Positions 8,444 to 15,485 of a stretch of 15,485 nt of DNA are shown here, piece by piece (positions within the stretch are counted from its first letter, which is position 1; every line of letters begins with the position of its first letter). This DNA is from Discostella pseudostelligera. Taxonomy: Eukaryota; Bacillariophyta; Thalassiosirophyceae; Thalassiosirales; Thalassiosiraceae. Location of the stretch: the NCBI GenBank assembly GCA_036940085.1, contig JALLBK010000503.1:1-15485 (forward strand), in the 5' to 3' direction. The notes beneath the pieces were generated by a model that saw only the letters and a program-made list of their open reading frames with translations, was not told the DNA's origin and made no database searches. Made by a program: the position numbers and the translations under genes.

Positions 8444-9037
8444 TTACAGCACATAATACAATATTCCAAAACAACACTGAAGCAATTCAATAAAACTGTA
8501 TCGCATAAGATGATCTAGAAGTCTCAATGAATGGTAAACAATGAATTCGAGTGTGCATCATACGAGCACCCCGAAATTCAGAGTTTCAGAGAGACGCCTG
8601 GAATCACAATATTTTTGCTTGCGAAACTCGCCTACGACGTCAAATCAAACAGGGATAAAAAAACTTTACCCCAATGAAATAACGAAGGCTTGCATTCCTT
8701 TTCAGGGGTGTCAACCTAGCTTCCATAGCGAATGAACATTTGTAAAAAAATGAAATGTGGGGAAGGCAAGCTAATTGTCCCTGATGCATTGTTGTTGTTG
8801 TTGATGATGATGTGTTGCTTTTTTTGATCTTCGAACAAACAATGACTTACCAAATGTCAAATGTCATACATCATTTCCATGATATGGCGACACTTTCAGC
8901 ATCGTCCTTTGCGATGATCCATACTATTATCACCACATAATATCAAGGGGTGGAACGACGAAGTGGCAGCAGGCAGCGGACGTGCACACTACACAACCTT
9001 AGACGCGAACATCATTCATCTACCGCCACAGAGCGCC

Positions 9038-9063
9038 TCAACATCAACATCAACATCAACATT
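9038..9063. repeat. Hexanucleotide array (TCAACA)n
   Basis: Four consecutive TCAACA units followed by TT, in the non-genic stretch upstream of the RabGAP gene. Confidence 0.9.
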
Positions 9064-9284
9064 GACATTGTTATCGTTCGCCGACCCACCTAAGACTCCG
9101 ACATTCGCCGAACCTCCAGCTTACTTCCCATTCGCCATTCTCCGAATTCTCGGGGATAAAATCATGCGGCGTAGCAGCAGTTGCAGGATGCTGTAGAGAC
9201 CTTTGTCGTCATTGTTCATGATCAAGATCTTTGTGGTTGTAGTTGATGATTTTGGATTTTGTGTGTGGCTGAGGTTGATTCTTA

Positions 9285-9423
9285 TTTCCCGCCATTTCTC
9301 ACACACCACAAGGAGCCTCCCCGATGGACAGGCTTTCTGTCTGTCTGTGGACAATTCGGACGGCCACCACGTGGAATCACAATAAGGCGCCACGTGGATC
9401 CAAATTCTACCTTTTGGCGCGCC
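9285..9423 (+). promoter_or_regulatory. Candidate regulatory cluster upstream of the DEP-TBC gene
   Basis: TTTCCCGCC at 9285-9293, two CACGTG boxes 23 bp apart (9368-9373 and 9391-9396), and TTTTGGCGCGCC at 9412-9423 lie 280-420 bases before the RabGAP start codon. The first and last resemble E2F sites. If the minus-strand ATG at 9221 is real, the cluster would be bidirectional. The rest of the gap to 9703 is CTTG/TTGTG-rich with no coding signal. Confidence 0.3.
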
Positions 9424-9703
9424 CCAATTGAATGTGCCACTCTATGCGTAGGAATCGGTAGATTCTGACACACGAGAGAGACTTCTCCGCTTATTTCGGC
9501 TTGTTGTTACAGTTCTTGTGCTTGTTGTGCTTGTGCTGCTCTTGCTTGCTGCATAAAAATCCTCCGATTCCATGACCATGACGACAACAAGCCGGAGTAT
9601 CCATACTGGTAGTAGTACGTCCTCATTCTCCAGCTCTGGCTGTCATTGTCGACTTCCTTCTCGACGTCGACACCCGTAGCTTAAGATAGAACGAAGATTT
9701 GCC

Positions 9704-12340
9704 ATGCCGCCTCACGATCCGCCCGCGGCGGCTGCAGCCATCTCAACAGTATCATCTTCGTCAGCGGCGGCGGTGGTGGCGACGACAACGACAAAGAAGA
9801 AGAAACACTCCAAGCTGAAACGACTCCTCTTCCCCAAATCCAAAAAGCCATCCACCTCGTCATCATCATCACCACCACCAGCAGCAGCTGAAGCAACAGC
9901 AGTATCTGCATCTGCATCCACCAATGACATCACACCCACTGATCAGCACAATGACAATGTCGCCACTGCACCAACAACACCAACAATGACGACAATCCAC
10001 GAAAAAACAATCTTACTCGAATTCTCCACTTTACTACAAAAGAATTTACACTGTCGAACACACACTCATCAATCTCAACAATATTGCAATTGTTTTATCG
10101 GGTCGGAAATGGTGGATTATTTAATAGAGCATAATTTAGCATCTAGTCGAATGGAAGGTGTTGCCATTGGTCAAGAACTTATGATGACTTTGGGGACTGT
10201 GGAGCATGTTATTTCGACTAGCACTACAACACGCAATAGTGTTGGTGTCGGTGGTAGCAGTGTTACTTTCAAGGATGATGCTACATGCCTCTATCGATTC
10301 AGTGAACATCAAATACTACATGAATTATCCACATTACTCCAAACGAATTTACATTGTACGACACATTACAGTCATCATCATTTCAGAAAATACAAACATT
10401 GCTTTACTGGGTCGGAAATGATCGATTATTTAATGAAGAATAAGTTGGTGTCATCTCGGGATGAGGGTGTGGCAATTGGACATGATTTGATATTGACTTT
10501 GGGAACGGTGGAATCTGTCTCGGCTACGTCATTTACGTCTCGTGGAGAACAGAATTCGCGACAGAAACAGGAATTCAAGGATGATGCTTCGTCATTGTAT
10601 CGATTTAGAGATAGAAGCAGTAGTGGGGGGAGTAAATCACCTCCTTCGTCTCCATGTGAAGGTGCCTCTGCTGCTGCTACTGCTGCATTGTCCAATGATG
10701 GTATTAGAGAAGGAGATAGAGGAATGGGAATCAAGATGGACAAGTATGGCTTCTTACTCGATGATGACGAGGCAGCAGCAGCAAATGCAGCTACTACTAG
10801 CGCCAACACCGAGGAGAATCTCACAGAACTCCTCTGTCCGTCTGATGCCAAATGGGAGAAATTACTCGATAAAACCTACAAGAATGCAAACCCATCGTCC
10901 TTCTCACCAAGCGGTCTCAAACGAGCTGCAACAACATCATCAACAGCAAATCTATCCAAAGTCAAAAATTATGCACGACGTGGTCTTCCAGATTCGGTAC
11001 GTCCCAAGGCATGGACAATATTGACGGGAGTCGATGTTATGATGAATAAATTTCCTGGAAGATATGAGGAATTAGTGCAAAAAGCCGATGAGGAATATCG
11101 TAAGCATCATGAAGATCAGGAGTGCGCAAGTGTGTCATTGGGTACCATGTGTTGTGATGCAATGAATGGTGGATCATTTGCTGCTGCTGCTGCTGCGCCC
11201 GATACCGCCGCCACCACTACCACTGCCGAAAATGGCCAGACAAATGATAGCAGTAATAGAGTGGTTTTGGTGTTGGACACGATAGAAAGAGATATTCATC
11301 GAACATTCCCAAAGCATTATCTCTTCCATAGCGGTTTTGATGAAGCAAATGACGACGTTGGTAATGGCATCATAGAGGTTGATTCGGACAACATAGGATC
11401 CGATGACGACGATGCTGAAAGCGATGTAATCAAAGAGAGATATTCATCCACGACGACGAATGAGGACATAGAAATCGACGAGAGCACTGGAATAGATCCA
11501 ACATTTGATGTCGAGGCTAAAAAGAAAATGTTTAATGAGTCGATGAATACATTGATGACCAATATCGGTTGTGGTGTGCTGGACAATATTGCCATCCATA
11601 CCAATGGCAACGCTGGTGCAGGTTCGAAAGAAGCCCACGCTACTAACTGCCCGGGAGGAAATGCAAAAGATGATGCCATCGCAGGCAAGATGAATGGTGC
11701 ACAACCCTCATCATTAGAAGGAATGGGACTGGGTCAGAATTCATTGCGACGTGTTCTACGCGCATACAGCCTCTACGACACGGAGGTGGGATATTGCCAA
11801 GGGATGAATTACATCGCAGCCATGTTCCTAACGTTTCTATCCGAGGAGAAGGCCTTTTGGTTATTAGTCGTAGTGATGAACGACCAGCCATACAGGTTAC
11901 GAGATTTATTCGGAGAGGATATGTCCGGTGCACATGAGGTACTTTACATTGCCGAGAAGTTGCTAGCTCAGTTTTTGCCGAAGTTGGCGAAGCATTTAGA
12001 AGCCGAGAGCATACATGTGTCCATGTTCGTGACACCATGGTTGCTAACAGTGTACACGAGCACATTCCCATTTGATTTAGTAGCTCGAGTTTGGGACTGC
12101 TTCTTGGTCGAGGGGTGGAAGGTATTGTATCGTGTTATGCTATCATTGCTAGAGTTTGCATCGAAGGACATATTCGACCTTCAATTTGAGCAAATTCTGA
12201 GTTACTTCAGGGACTTCCCGACGAAGATCAATGGACGGGTAATATTGACTAGTTCGCTAAAAATCGGTCTGAAAAAGAAGCACATCCAGAAGCATTCGAA
12301 GGAATGGAGACGACATGCAGGCGGGGCTGGCAAGAAATGA
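9704..12340 (+). CDS. TBC-domain Rab GTPase-activating protein with two DEP domains
   Basis: Single-exon gene for 878 aa; an in-frame TAG at 9677-9679 limits the start. The TBC domain accelerates GTP hydrolysis by Rab GTPases in membrane traffic. In order: a basic, Ser/Ala/Thr-rich N-terminus (KKKKHSKLKRLLFPKSKK near 30-50); DEP 1 (about 103-199); DEP 2 (about 204-301); a linker; then TBC from about 424 (RRGLPDSVRPKAW) to about 850. Both catalytic fingers are present: the IxxDxxR motif IERDIHR (527-533, Arg533) and YCQ (697-699, Gln699), so it should be an active GAP. About 140 residues, acidic and low-complexity, are inserted between these two motifs. The two DEPs share STLLQ-NLHC, GSEM-DYL, SSR-EGVAIG and LTLGTVE, so they arose by tandem duplication; DEP domains usually contact membranes or receptors. 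The C-terminus is very basic. The target Rab cannot be told. It is convergent with the BTB gene. Confidence 0.93.
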   Translation: MPPHDPPAAAAAISTVSSSSAAAVVATTTTKKKKHSKLKRLLFPKSKKPSTSSSSSPPPAAAEATAVSASASTNDITPTDQHNDNVATAPTTPTMTTIHEKTILLEFSTLLQKNLHCRTHTHQSQQYCNCFIGSEMVDYLIEHNLASSRMEGVAIGQELMMTLGTVEHVISTSTTTRNSVGVGGSSVTFKDDATCLYRFSEHQILHELSTLLQTNLHCTTHYSHHHFRKYKHCFTGSEMIDYLMKNKLVSSRDEGVAIGHDLILTLGTVESVSATSFTSRGEQNSRQKQEFKDDASSLYRFRDRSSSGGSKSPPSSPCEGASAAATAALSNDGIREGDRGMGIKMDKYGFLLDDDEAAAANAATTSANTEENLTELLCPSDAKWEKLLDKTYKNANPSSFSPSGLKRAATTSSTANLSKVKNYARRGLPDSVRPKAWTILTGVDVMMNKFPGRYEELVQKADEEYRKHHEDQECASVSLGTMCCDAMNGGSFAAAAAAPDTAATTTTAENGQTNDSSNRVVLVLDTIERDIHRTFPKHYLFHSGFDEANDDVGNGIIEVDSDNIGSDDDDAESDVIKERYSSTTTNEDIEIDESTGIDPTFDVEAKKKMFNESMNTLMTNIGCGVLDNIAIHTNGNAGAGSKEAHATNCPGGNAKDDAIAGKMNGAQPSSLEGMGLGQNSLRRVLRAYSLYDTEVGYCQGMNYIAAMFLTFLSEEKAFWLLVVVMNDQPYRLRDLFGEDMSGAHEVLYIAEKLLAQFLPKLAKHLEAESIHVSMFVTPWLLTVYTSTFPFDLVARVWDCFLVEGWKVLYRVMLSLLEFASKDIFDLQFEQILSYFRDFPTKINGRVILTSSLKIGLKKKHIQKHSKEWRRHAGGAGKK

Positions 12341-12451
12341 TCGCTCGATGATATTTATATCGACGTGATTAGAATCGGGAGTTTCGTCTAGTAACAAAAT
12401 TACATCTCAACCATCTCCCTGTACACGATGCATTTCAATGTTGTAAGCCTC

Positions 12452-12471
12452 ACCAACAATCAATTGTTGGT
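12452..12471. other. Short inverted repeat in the RabGAP 3' region
   Basis: ACCAACAAT and ATTGTTGGT are separated by CA, giving an 8-bp stem with a four-base loop (or 9 bp with two). It lies 112 bases after the RabGAP stop codon. A role in 3'-end formation is possible but not shown by sequence. Confidence 0.5.
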
Positions 12472-12667
12472 CTGGGCGAATTGTCAATCCGTTCACCGTA
12501 CTCCGACTTGTATTATGAAATCTGATAGATGACACTGACCAGACCTAAATTTTGCTCGAGGTTTGCAGAATTTGATACCATTAGCAATAGTGAGTGTGGG
12601 TTATTATTCGTATTACAAGATATCTGCTCCGCGCCCTCCCGCTAGCAATATAAACATAAAACAGAAC

Positions 12668-12696
12668 TCGTCGTCGTCGTCGTCGTCGTCGTCGTC
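12668..12696. repeat. (TCG)n microsatellite
   Basis: Nine uninterrupted TCG units plus TC. It is non-coding under the present calls, in the 3' gap between two convergent genes. Confidence 0.95.
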
Positions 12697-12789
12697 AAGT
12701 AAGGCATGCCACAATAACACTATTCCGACCTCCAATGGGTGGTCGATAATCTATTGCACCAGACGTCCAAATTCACATCAAGGCTTTGC

Positions 12790-13524
12790 TCAAGAATCTT
12801 TTGCCTTGGAGTCTTCTAGTGCAGCAATCAACATATTCCTTGATCCATCAACATCCAATCCTTTCTCATTAGCTCTACGGCGAAGTTCACAAATCCTCAT
12901 GTTCCAAAATTCCTCGACTTCCCCCTTACTCCTCGCCACCAATGCCAAAATTTCAATCGCGACATCCCTCGGAGCATCCGCTAGCAAGCTCCTGTTCTTG
13001 GTGTGAAGAGTATTAGTGACGATGAAATCCGCCGCCGCCTCTTTCAAAAGGGCACAGTTCTTCGAGTCCGCATATAATAGATTCTCAAGTGCATTTTCTA
13101 ACGTGAATATCGTTCTTGAAACATACCAAACTTCAGCATCAAGTTTGAGGTTAATGATTGCATACTTGTCGGCTGCCTCAATGATCTCCTTGACTTGTTC
13201 AATATTACCCCCAAAATAATTCTTTTTACCTCCGTAAACATAGAGCAATAATACTTCGAAGATTGAGGGTGATATGTTTGTAATTTCAACGCGAGACGGT
13301 GACACAACTGTTGAACATAGTTCAGCAAGTTGTGGAGCGGTTTTATTCAAGATAAGACGATGAGCATAAAACGTAGTCTTGGTGTCATTTTCACTGCCAT
13401 TGGGAAGTACCGCATCTCCCTTGATCTCAAACACCACGTCAGCGGAATCCTTGTCCATGAACAGTTCATGTAGAGTTCGGCATGCCGAGGAATTCGGAAT
13501 GAATGCGCATGGTGTCATTCTCAT
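12790..13524 (-). CDS. BTB/POZ protein with BACK-like and SAP-like parts; possibly the intact 3' part of a damaged MATH-BTB gene
   Basis: The open frame gives 244 aa. Residues about 27-134 are a BTB domain (SADVVFEIKGD, FYAHRLILN, APQLAELC, IFEVLLLYVYGG), a dimerisation fold often used as a Cullin-3 substrate adaptor. A helical BACK-like stretch follows (about 135-200: AADKYAIINLKL, LLYADSKNCALLKEAAADFI). The end (208-240, MRICELRRRANEKGLDVDGS) resembles a SAP motif. From memory, diatoms hold many proteins with this MATH-BTB-SAP-like layout. ATG at 13524 is preceded by in-frame TAA (13542-13540) and TAG (13563-13561), yet the translation between and before them still resembles the MATH part of the family, so the natural start may be lost. 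BTB conservation suggests either recent damage or continued use of the short form. Confidence 0.75.
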   Translation of the reverse strand: MRMTPCAFIPNSSACRTLHELFMDKDSADVVFEIKGDAVLPNGSENDTKTTFYAHRLILNKTAPQLAELCSTVVSPSRVEITNISPSIFEVLLLYVYGGKKNYFGGNIEQVKEIIEAADKYAIINLKLDAEVWYVSRTIFTLENALENLLYADSKNCALLKEAAADFIVTNTLHTKNRSLLADAPRDVAIEILALVARSKGEVEEFWNMRICELRRRANEKGLDVDGSRNMLIAALEDSKAKDS

Positions 13525-13830
13525 TCGGACCTCAATCCATTAGTCCCCATCTACAAGATTCTATTCACGACCCAAACAAAAATAACTAGGAGAAGTAATA
13601 TGATTTCCGGGCGACGGTAATCCCTTAACTTTAACTCGATGGAAGTAAACGTCAGTTCTCACCCAACCTTTAGGATTTGGTGAGCTCGTCCCCACGAAAA
13701 CAGAAGCAAGAGGACGACCATCCGAGTCAATGCTGTAGCTTGACATATTCAACTCAATGTAGGTAGGTAGAATGTAGGCGAGGTCGTCTAGAATGAATTT
13801 TGAGGCCGATTGTGTGTTGAAACTAGTTCG
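13525..13830 (-). pseudogene. Eroded MATH-like 5' portion of the BTB gene
   Basis: This is read in the same frame as the BTB coding region. From 13830 to 13564 the frame is open for 89 codons and ends ITSPSYFCLGRE before TAG; NLVDGD, TAA and WIEVRMRM then run straight into the BTB start. As I recall the family, the MATH part begins with SPxFxCxGxEWxL and ends with LVxGxLxIEVRMR. Read so, TAG replaces a Trp codon (TGG) and TAA a Leu codon (TTA), and the middle of the domain is missing. A TGA at 13833-13831 closes the frame upstream. No plausible intron removes both stops. Confidence 0.45.
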
Positions 13831-14109
13831 TCAAATAATGATTACACTTCTTCTGTTGTCTGAAACTCCATCGAACGATGACGACGATGATGAACTTAAA
13901 TGTCTATTCATATCCTATGCAACGACCAGGATTCATTCGTTATTCAGATGTCCCGTCCGGTAAACTGCGGTACTCATAATCCAAAAAGAGAAACATGGAT
14001 CATTGTTCAGTAATGCGATAAACTCCGTGCCGCCCCCTCCATGTTTCACAAGCAGAAATATGAAGGAAGCCCAGCTCAGTAAGAATTTATCTCGCCGTCG
14101 TACGCGTTA
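13831..14109. other. Divergent intergenic segment upstream of the Fyv6-like gene
   Basis: No gene is supported. On the minus strand a short frame from ATG near 13910 (MNRHLSSSS...) is in frame with the MATH-like remnant but is closed by the TGA at 13833-13831. It could be the old 5' end of that gene. Confidence 0.4.
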
Positions 14110-14280
14110 TTTCCCGCCATTTTTTCCATTAAGTATCTTCCGGCTCTTTGATTCGACCTTAAGTATCTTTAATATCTTGTGGAACTTTCGCGTTCAACAT
14201 CGCTCCCGCCAAGTATCTTTGCCACGGGCGCGCCATTTCCATAAAATGGCGGGAAGCCCCAGTGTCACATAAAATATAAG
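14110..14280 (+). promoter_or_regulatory. Candidate promoter of the Fyv6-like gene
   Basis: Dense, ordered elements: TTTCCCGCC (14110-14118), AAGTATCTT (14131-14139, 14161-14169 and 14211-14219), CCCGCC directly abutting the third copy (14205-14210), GGCGCGCC (14227-14234), and the reverse-oriented GGCGGGAA (14248-14255). A TATA-like ATAAAATATAAG lies at 14269-14280, about 160 bases before the start codon. The three AAGTATCTT copies are the reverse complement of the AAGATACT elements near 3740-3794. Confidence 0.5.
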
Positions 14281-14300
14281 GAAACAATAATCATTCTCTC

Positions 14301-14314
14301 TCTCTCTAGAGAGA
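14301..14314. repeat. 14-bp palindrome in the 5' leader
   Basis: TCTCTCTAGAGAGA is a perfect palindrome continuing a CT run from 14296. It lies between the TATA-like sequence and the start codon of the Fyv6-like gene, so probably at the start of its transcript. Confidence 0.8.
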
Positions 14315-14439
14315 TACCATACACCGTCGACAATCGACATCACCATCGCCACCAAGAGTTGTTGTCACTTCCACCATAGCCATAGCCACCAAAGAGAGAT
14401 TCAAGATCGCATCAGCATCAGTGTCAACTCTCTCTCATC

Positions 14440-15222
14440 ATGAGTCTCTCCTTCGTCAAATCCGCCGTCCTATCCTCCACTGACGGCATCTCCCACAATG
14501 AAGAAACCATCATCGACAATAAAGAAACCCAATCCGTCCGCGCCAGCGGTGGTGGTGGTCACAAACCCCTCTTCGAACAGCTTCGTGCCAACAAGGACGC
14601 AGAACAAGAACGAGATGAGGAATATCAAAAAAGTCTACGGGGAATGCGACCACTCGATGAGGAAGATTGTGCCCATTTGGATGCTGTTGAACGGAGACGG
14701 ACGGAGCAGGAACAGTCTGTGAAGAGTGGCGTCGAGTGGGAGGTGGCCATGTTTCGTGCCGCGAAGAAAGATCGAGAGTTGGCGCAGACTGTTGTAGACG
14801 AGGGGGAGGGTGGAAATGATGACAATGTTGCATCGGTGGCAGAGGAGGGTGTGGTGGAGGCGGATGCGACGGTGGTGGCATCGAAGAAGACCTCGAGGGG
14901 AACATCACAACTAATTGCAGCAAATAAAGACAGCATGACAAGAATTGTTCCAAAGTTCACAATAAAGAAAAAGAGGAAGCGAGTGTCTCAAGAATCTGGT
15001 GTGTGCACTGATGGGGCAATATCAAATGTAGATGTGAGTAGGACGAATGATGAGGATCTATGCGTGGCGAAGAAGGAATGTATATCAGGTGTCGAGGCGG
15101 GGATTACCGACGAGGGGAGAACGTCCACATCGACGACGGCAATAAACCAAGCCGAGGATGAGAAAGAAGATGATGCTGGGGGATTATTGGGATTGGGATT
15201 TTATGGTTCCGACAGTGATTGA
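14440..15222 (+). CDS. Fyv6 / FAM192A (PSME3IP1)-like nuclear protein
   Basis: Single-exon gene for 260 aa; an in-frame TAG at 14383-14385 limits the start. Residues about 42-115 match the FAM192A/Fyv6 N-terminal domain: KPLFEQLRANKDAEQERDEE, then RGMRPLDEEDCAHLDAVE, then a charged helix. The very N-terminus, SLSFVKS, also recalls the SFV start of Fyv6. Yeast Fyv6 and human FAM192A act in the second step of pre-mRNA splicing, and the human protein also binds the PA28-gamma proteasome activator. The rest is low-complexity and acidic, with a basic nuclear-localisation-like KKKRKRV (176-182) and a C-terminal GLGFYGSDSD tail of the kind seen in splicing proteins. Nuclear location is inferred. Several introns in this window show that the cell splices, which fits the role. 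The family call rests on one short domain. Confidence 0.75.
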   Translation: MSLSFVKSAVLSSTDGISHNEETIIDNKETQSVRASGGGGHKPLFEQLRANKDAEQERDEEYQKSLRGMRPLDEEDCAHLDAVERRRTEQEQSVKSGVEWEVAMFRAAKKDRELAQTVVDEGEGGNDDNVASVAEEGVVEADATVVASKKTSRGTSQLIAANKDSMTRIVPKFTIKKKRKRVSQESGVCTDGAISNVDVSRTNDEDLCVAKKECISGVEAGITDEGRTSTSTTAINQAEDEKEDDAGGLLGLGFYGSDSD

Positions 15223-15338
15223 TTGGAGCATGCTGTTCACAAGATGGGCGCAGACGGTCATTAATGTCAAAGGAGATGTAAAAACAGTATCCCTTTCAAA
15301 TATTCTTCCAAATACTACTTACGTGACAAGCAGATGCT
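15223..15338. other. Short 3' gap after the Fyv6-like gene
   Basis: 116 bases with no visible feature; probably the 3' UTR of the Fyv6-like gene and, if the edge gene is real, of its convergent neighbour. Confidence 0.4.
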
Positions 15339-15485
15339 TCATTGTTCATTGTCAGCATTTGGTGGTATTGCTTCCTCTTTCCTCTTGACAGTGGCGATTC
15401 CTTGTATGGTAGGAGTAGATACTTCGTCTGCTAAGGGTATGTCTGTAGGCAGAAATTTTGACCACCCAAAATTGACCTGCCCACG
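15339..15485 (-). CDS. Possible 3'-terminal exon of a gene cut by the window edge
   Basis: On the minus strand one frame is open from the right edge to TGA at 15341-15339. The last 16 residues, VKRKEEAIPPNADNEQ, look like a hydrophilic protein tail. A good acceptor-like sequence, TTTCTGCCTACAG, ends at 15443, so the exon may start at 15442 rather than run to the edge. There is no family match in so short a piece. The convergent orientation fits the pattern of the other genes. Confidence 0.35.
   Translation of the reverse strand, partial: RGQVNFGWSKFLPTDIPLADEVSTPTIQGIATVKRKEEAIPPNADNEQ

Larger units (their letters stand above)
7693..9284. other. Long stretch without a confident gene
   Basis: About 1.6 kb between the QDPR promoter and the upstream region of the RabGAP gene. 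Short open frames occur on both strands, but none matches a family I know or shows strong coding character. I see a possible decayed minus-strand coding segment (8172-8443), short GTT/GAT runs near 8790-8812, and a TCAACA hexamer array (9038-9063). A 32-codon minus-strand frame from ATG at 9221 ends next to a GTAAGC donor-like site and could be a first exon. I found no tRNA-like B box, transposase or long terminal repeat by eye. Confidence 0.5.
12341..12789. other. Convergent 3' gap between the RabGAP and BTB genes
   Basis: 449 bases holding the 3' ends of two facing genes. It contains a perfect hairpin (12452-12471) and a TCG microsatellite (12668-12696). A plus-strand open frame from a TTG at 12563 crosses into the BTB gene; it lacks an ATG start and is dominated by the microsatellite, so it is not called. 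Confidence 0.55.

Noticed and set aside
8541..8735. 64-codon plus-strand frame in the gene-poor stretch
   Set aside because: Composition is not coding-like, there is no family resemblance, and no splice partners are evident.
12563..13006. 147-codon plus-strand open frame with a hydrophobic-looking start
   Set aside because: It begins at TTG, contains the TCG microsatellite as a Ser run, and its second half is antisense to the well-supported BTB coding region.
14510..14953. 147-codon minus-strand Pro/His-rich frame
   Set aside because: It is antisense to the Fyv6-like gene and arises from its Gly/Val/Glu-rich codons.
1..15485. CRISPR array, tRNA or rRNA genes, transposon, bacterial operon or viral insertion
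   Set aside because: I found no spaced direct repeats, tRNA B-box consensus, rRNA-like blocks, transposase or integrase motifs or terminal repeats by eye. Spliced genes and alternating strands argue for ordinary nuclear DNA.

Overview
The window reads as nuclear DNA of a stramenopile, most likely a centric (Thalassiosira-like) diatom. The evidence is spliceosomal introns, mostly 94-99 nt with GTRNG-type donors, short intergenic gaps, alternating gene strands, Ser/Thr/Asn/Asp homopolymer tracts, and a MATH/BTB/SAP-type protein of a kind I recall as expanded in diatoms. The taxon is inferred from style and family content. Nothing in the window looks prokaryotic or viral, and I see no mobile element with recognisable coding capacity.

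Layout: (1) an ApaH-like phosphatase (262-1830, +); (2) a three-exon VPS37A-type ESCRT-I subunit (2080-3497, -); (3) a two-exon DNAJA-type Hsp40 co-chaperone (4069-5772, +), divergent from VPS37 across a 571-bp promoter region; (4) a two-exon quinoid dihydropteridine reductase with a long, possibly mitochondrial, leader (6072-7560, -); (5) a ~2.1-kb stretch without a confident gene (7561-9703), holding a possible decayed coding fragment; (6) a single-exon DEP-DEP-TBC RabGAP (9704-12340, +); (7) a BTB/BACK/SAP protein (12790-13524, -) whose upstream MATH portion is eroded by stops and an apparent deletion; (8) a Fyv6/FAM192A-like nuclear protein (14440-15222, +); (9) possibly the last exon of a minus-strand gene running off the right edge (15339-15485).

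The genes do not form a pathway. They are unrelated housekeeping functions: endosomal sorting, chaperone, pterin recycling, Rab control, splicing. What links several of them is promoter content. TTTCCCGCC (E2F-like) and AAGTATCTT elements recur upstream of VPS37/DNAJ and of the Fyv6-like gene, and E2F-like sites also precede the reductase and the RabGAP.

I found no convincing new multi-gene system. The best leads are a DNAJA protein with only the second of its two zinc centres, the shared promoter grammar, the part-decayed MATH-BTB gene, a RabGAP with duplicated DEP domains and a large insert inside its catalytic domain, and an Asn in place of the usual catalytic His in the phosphatase.
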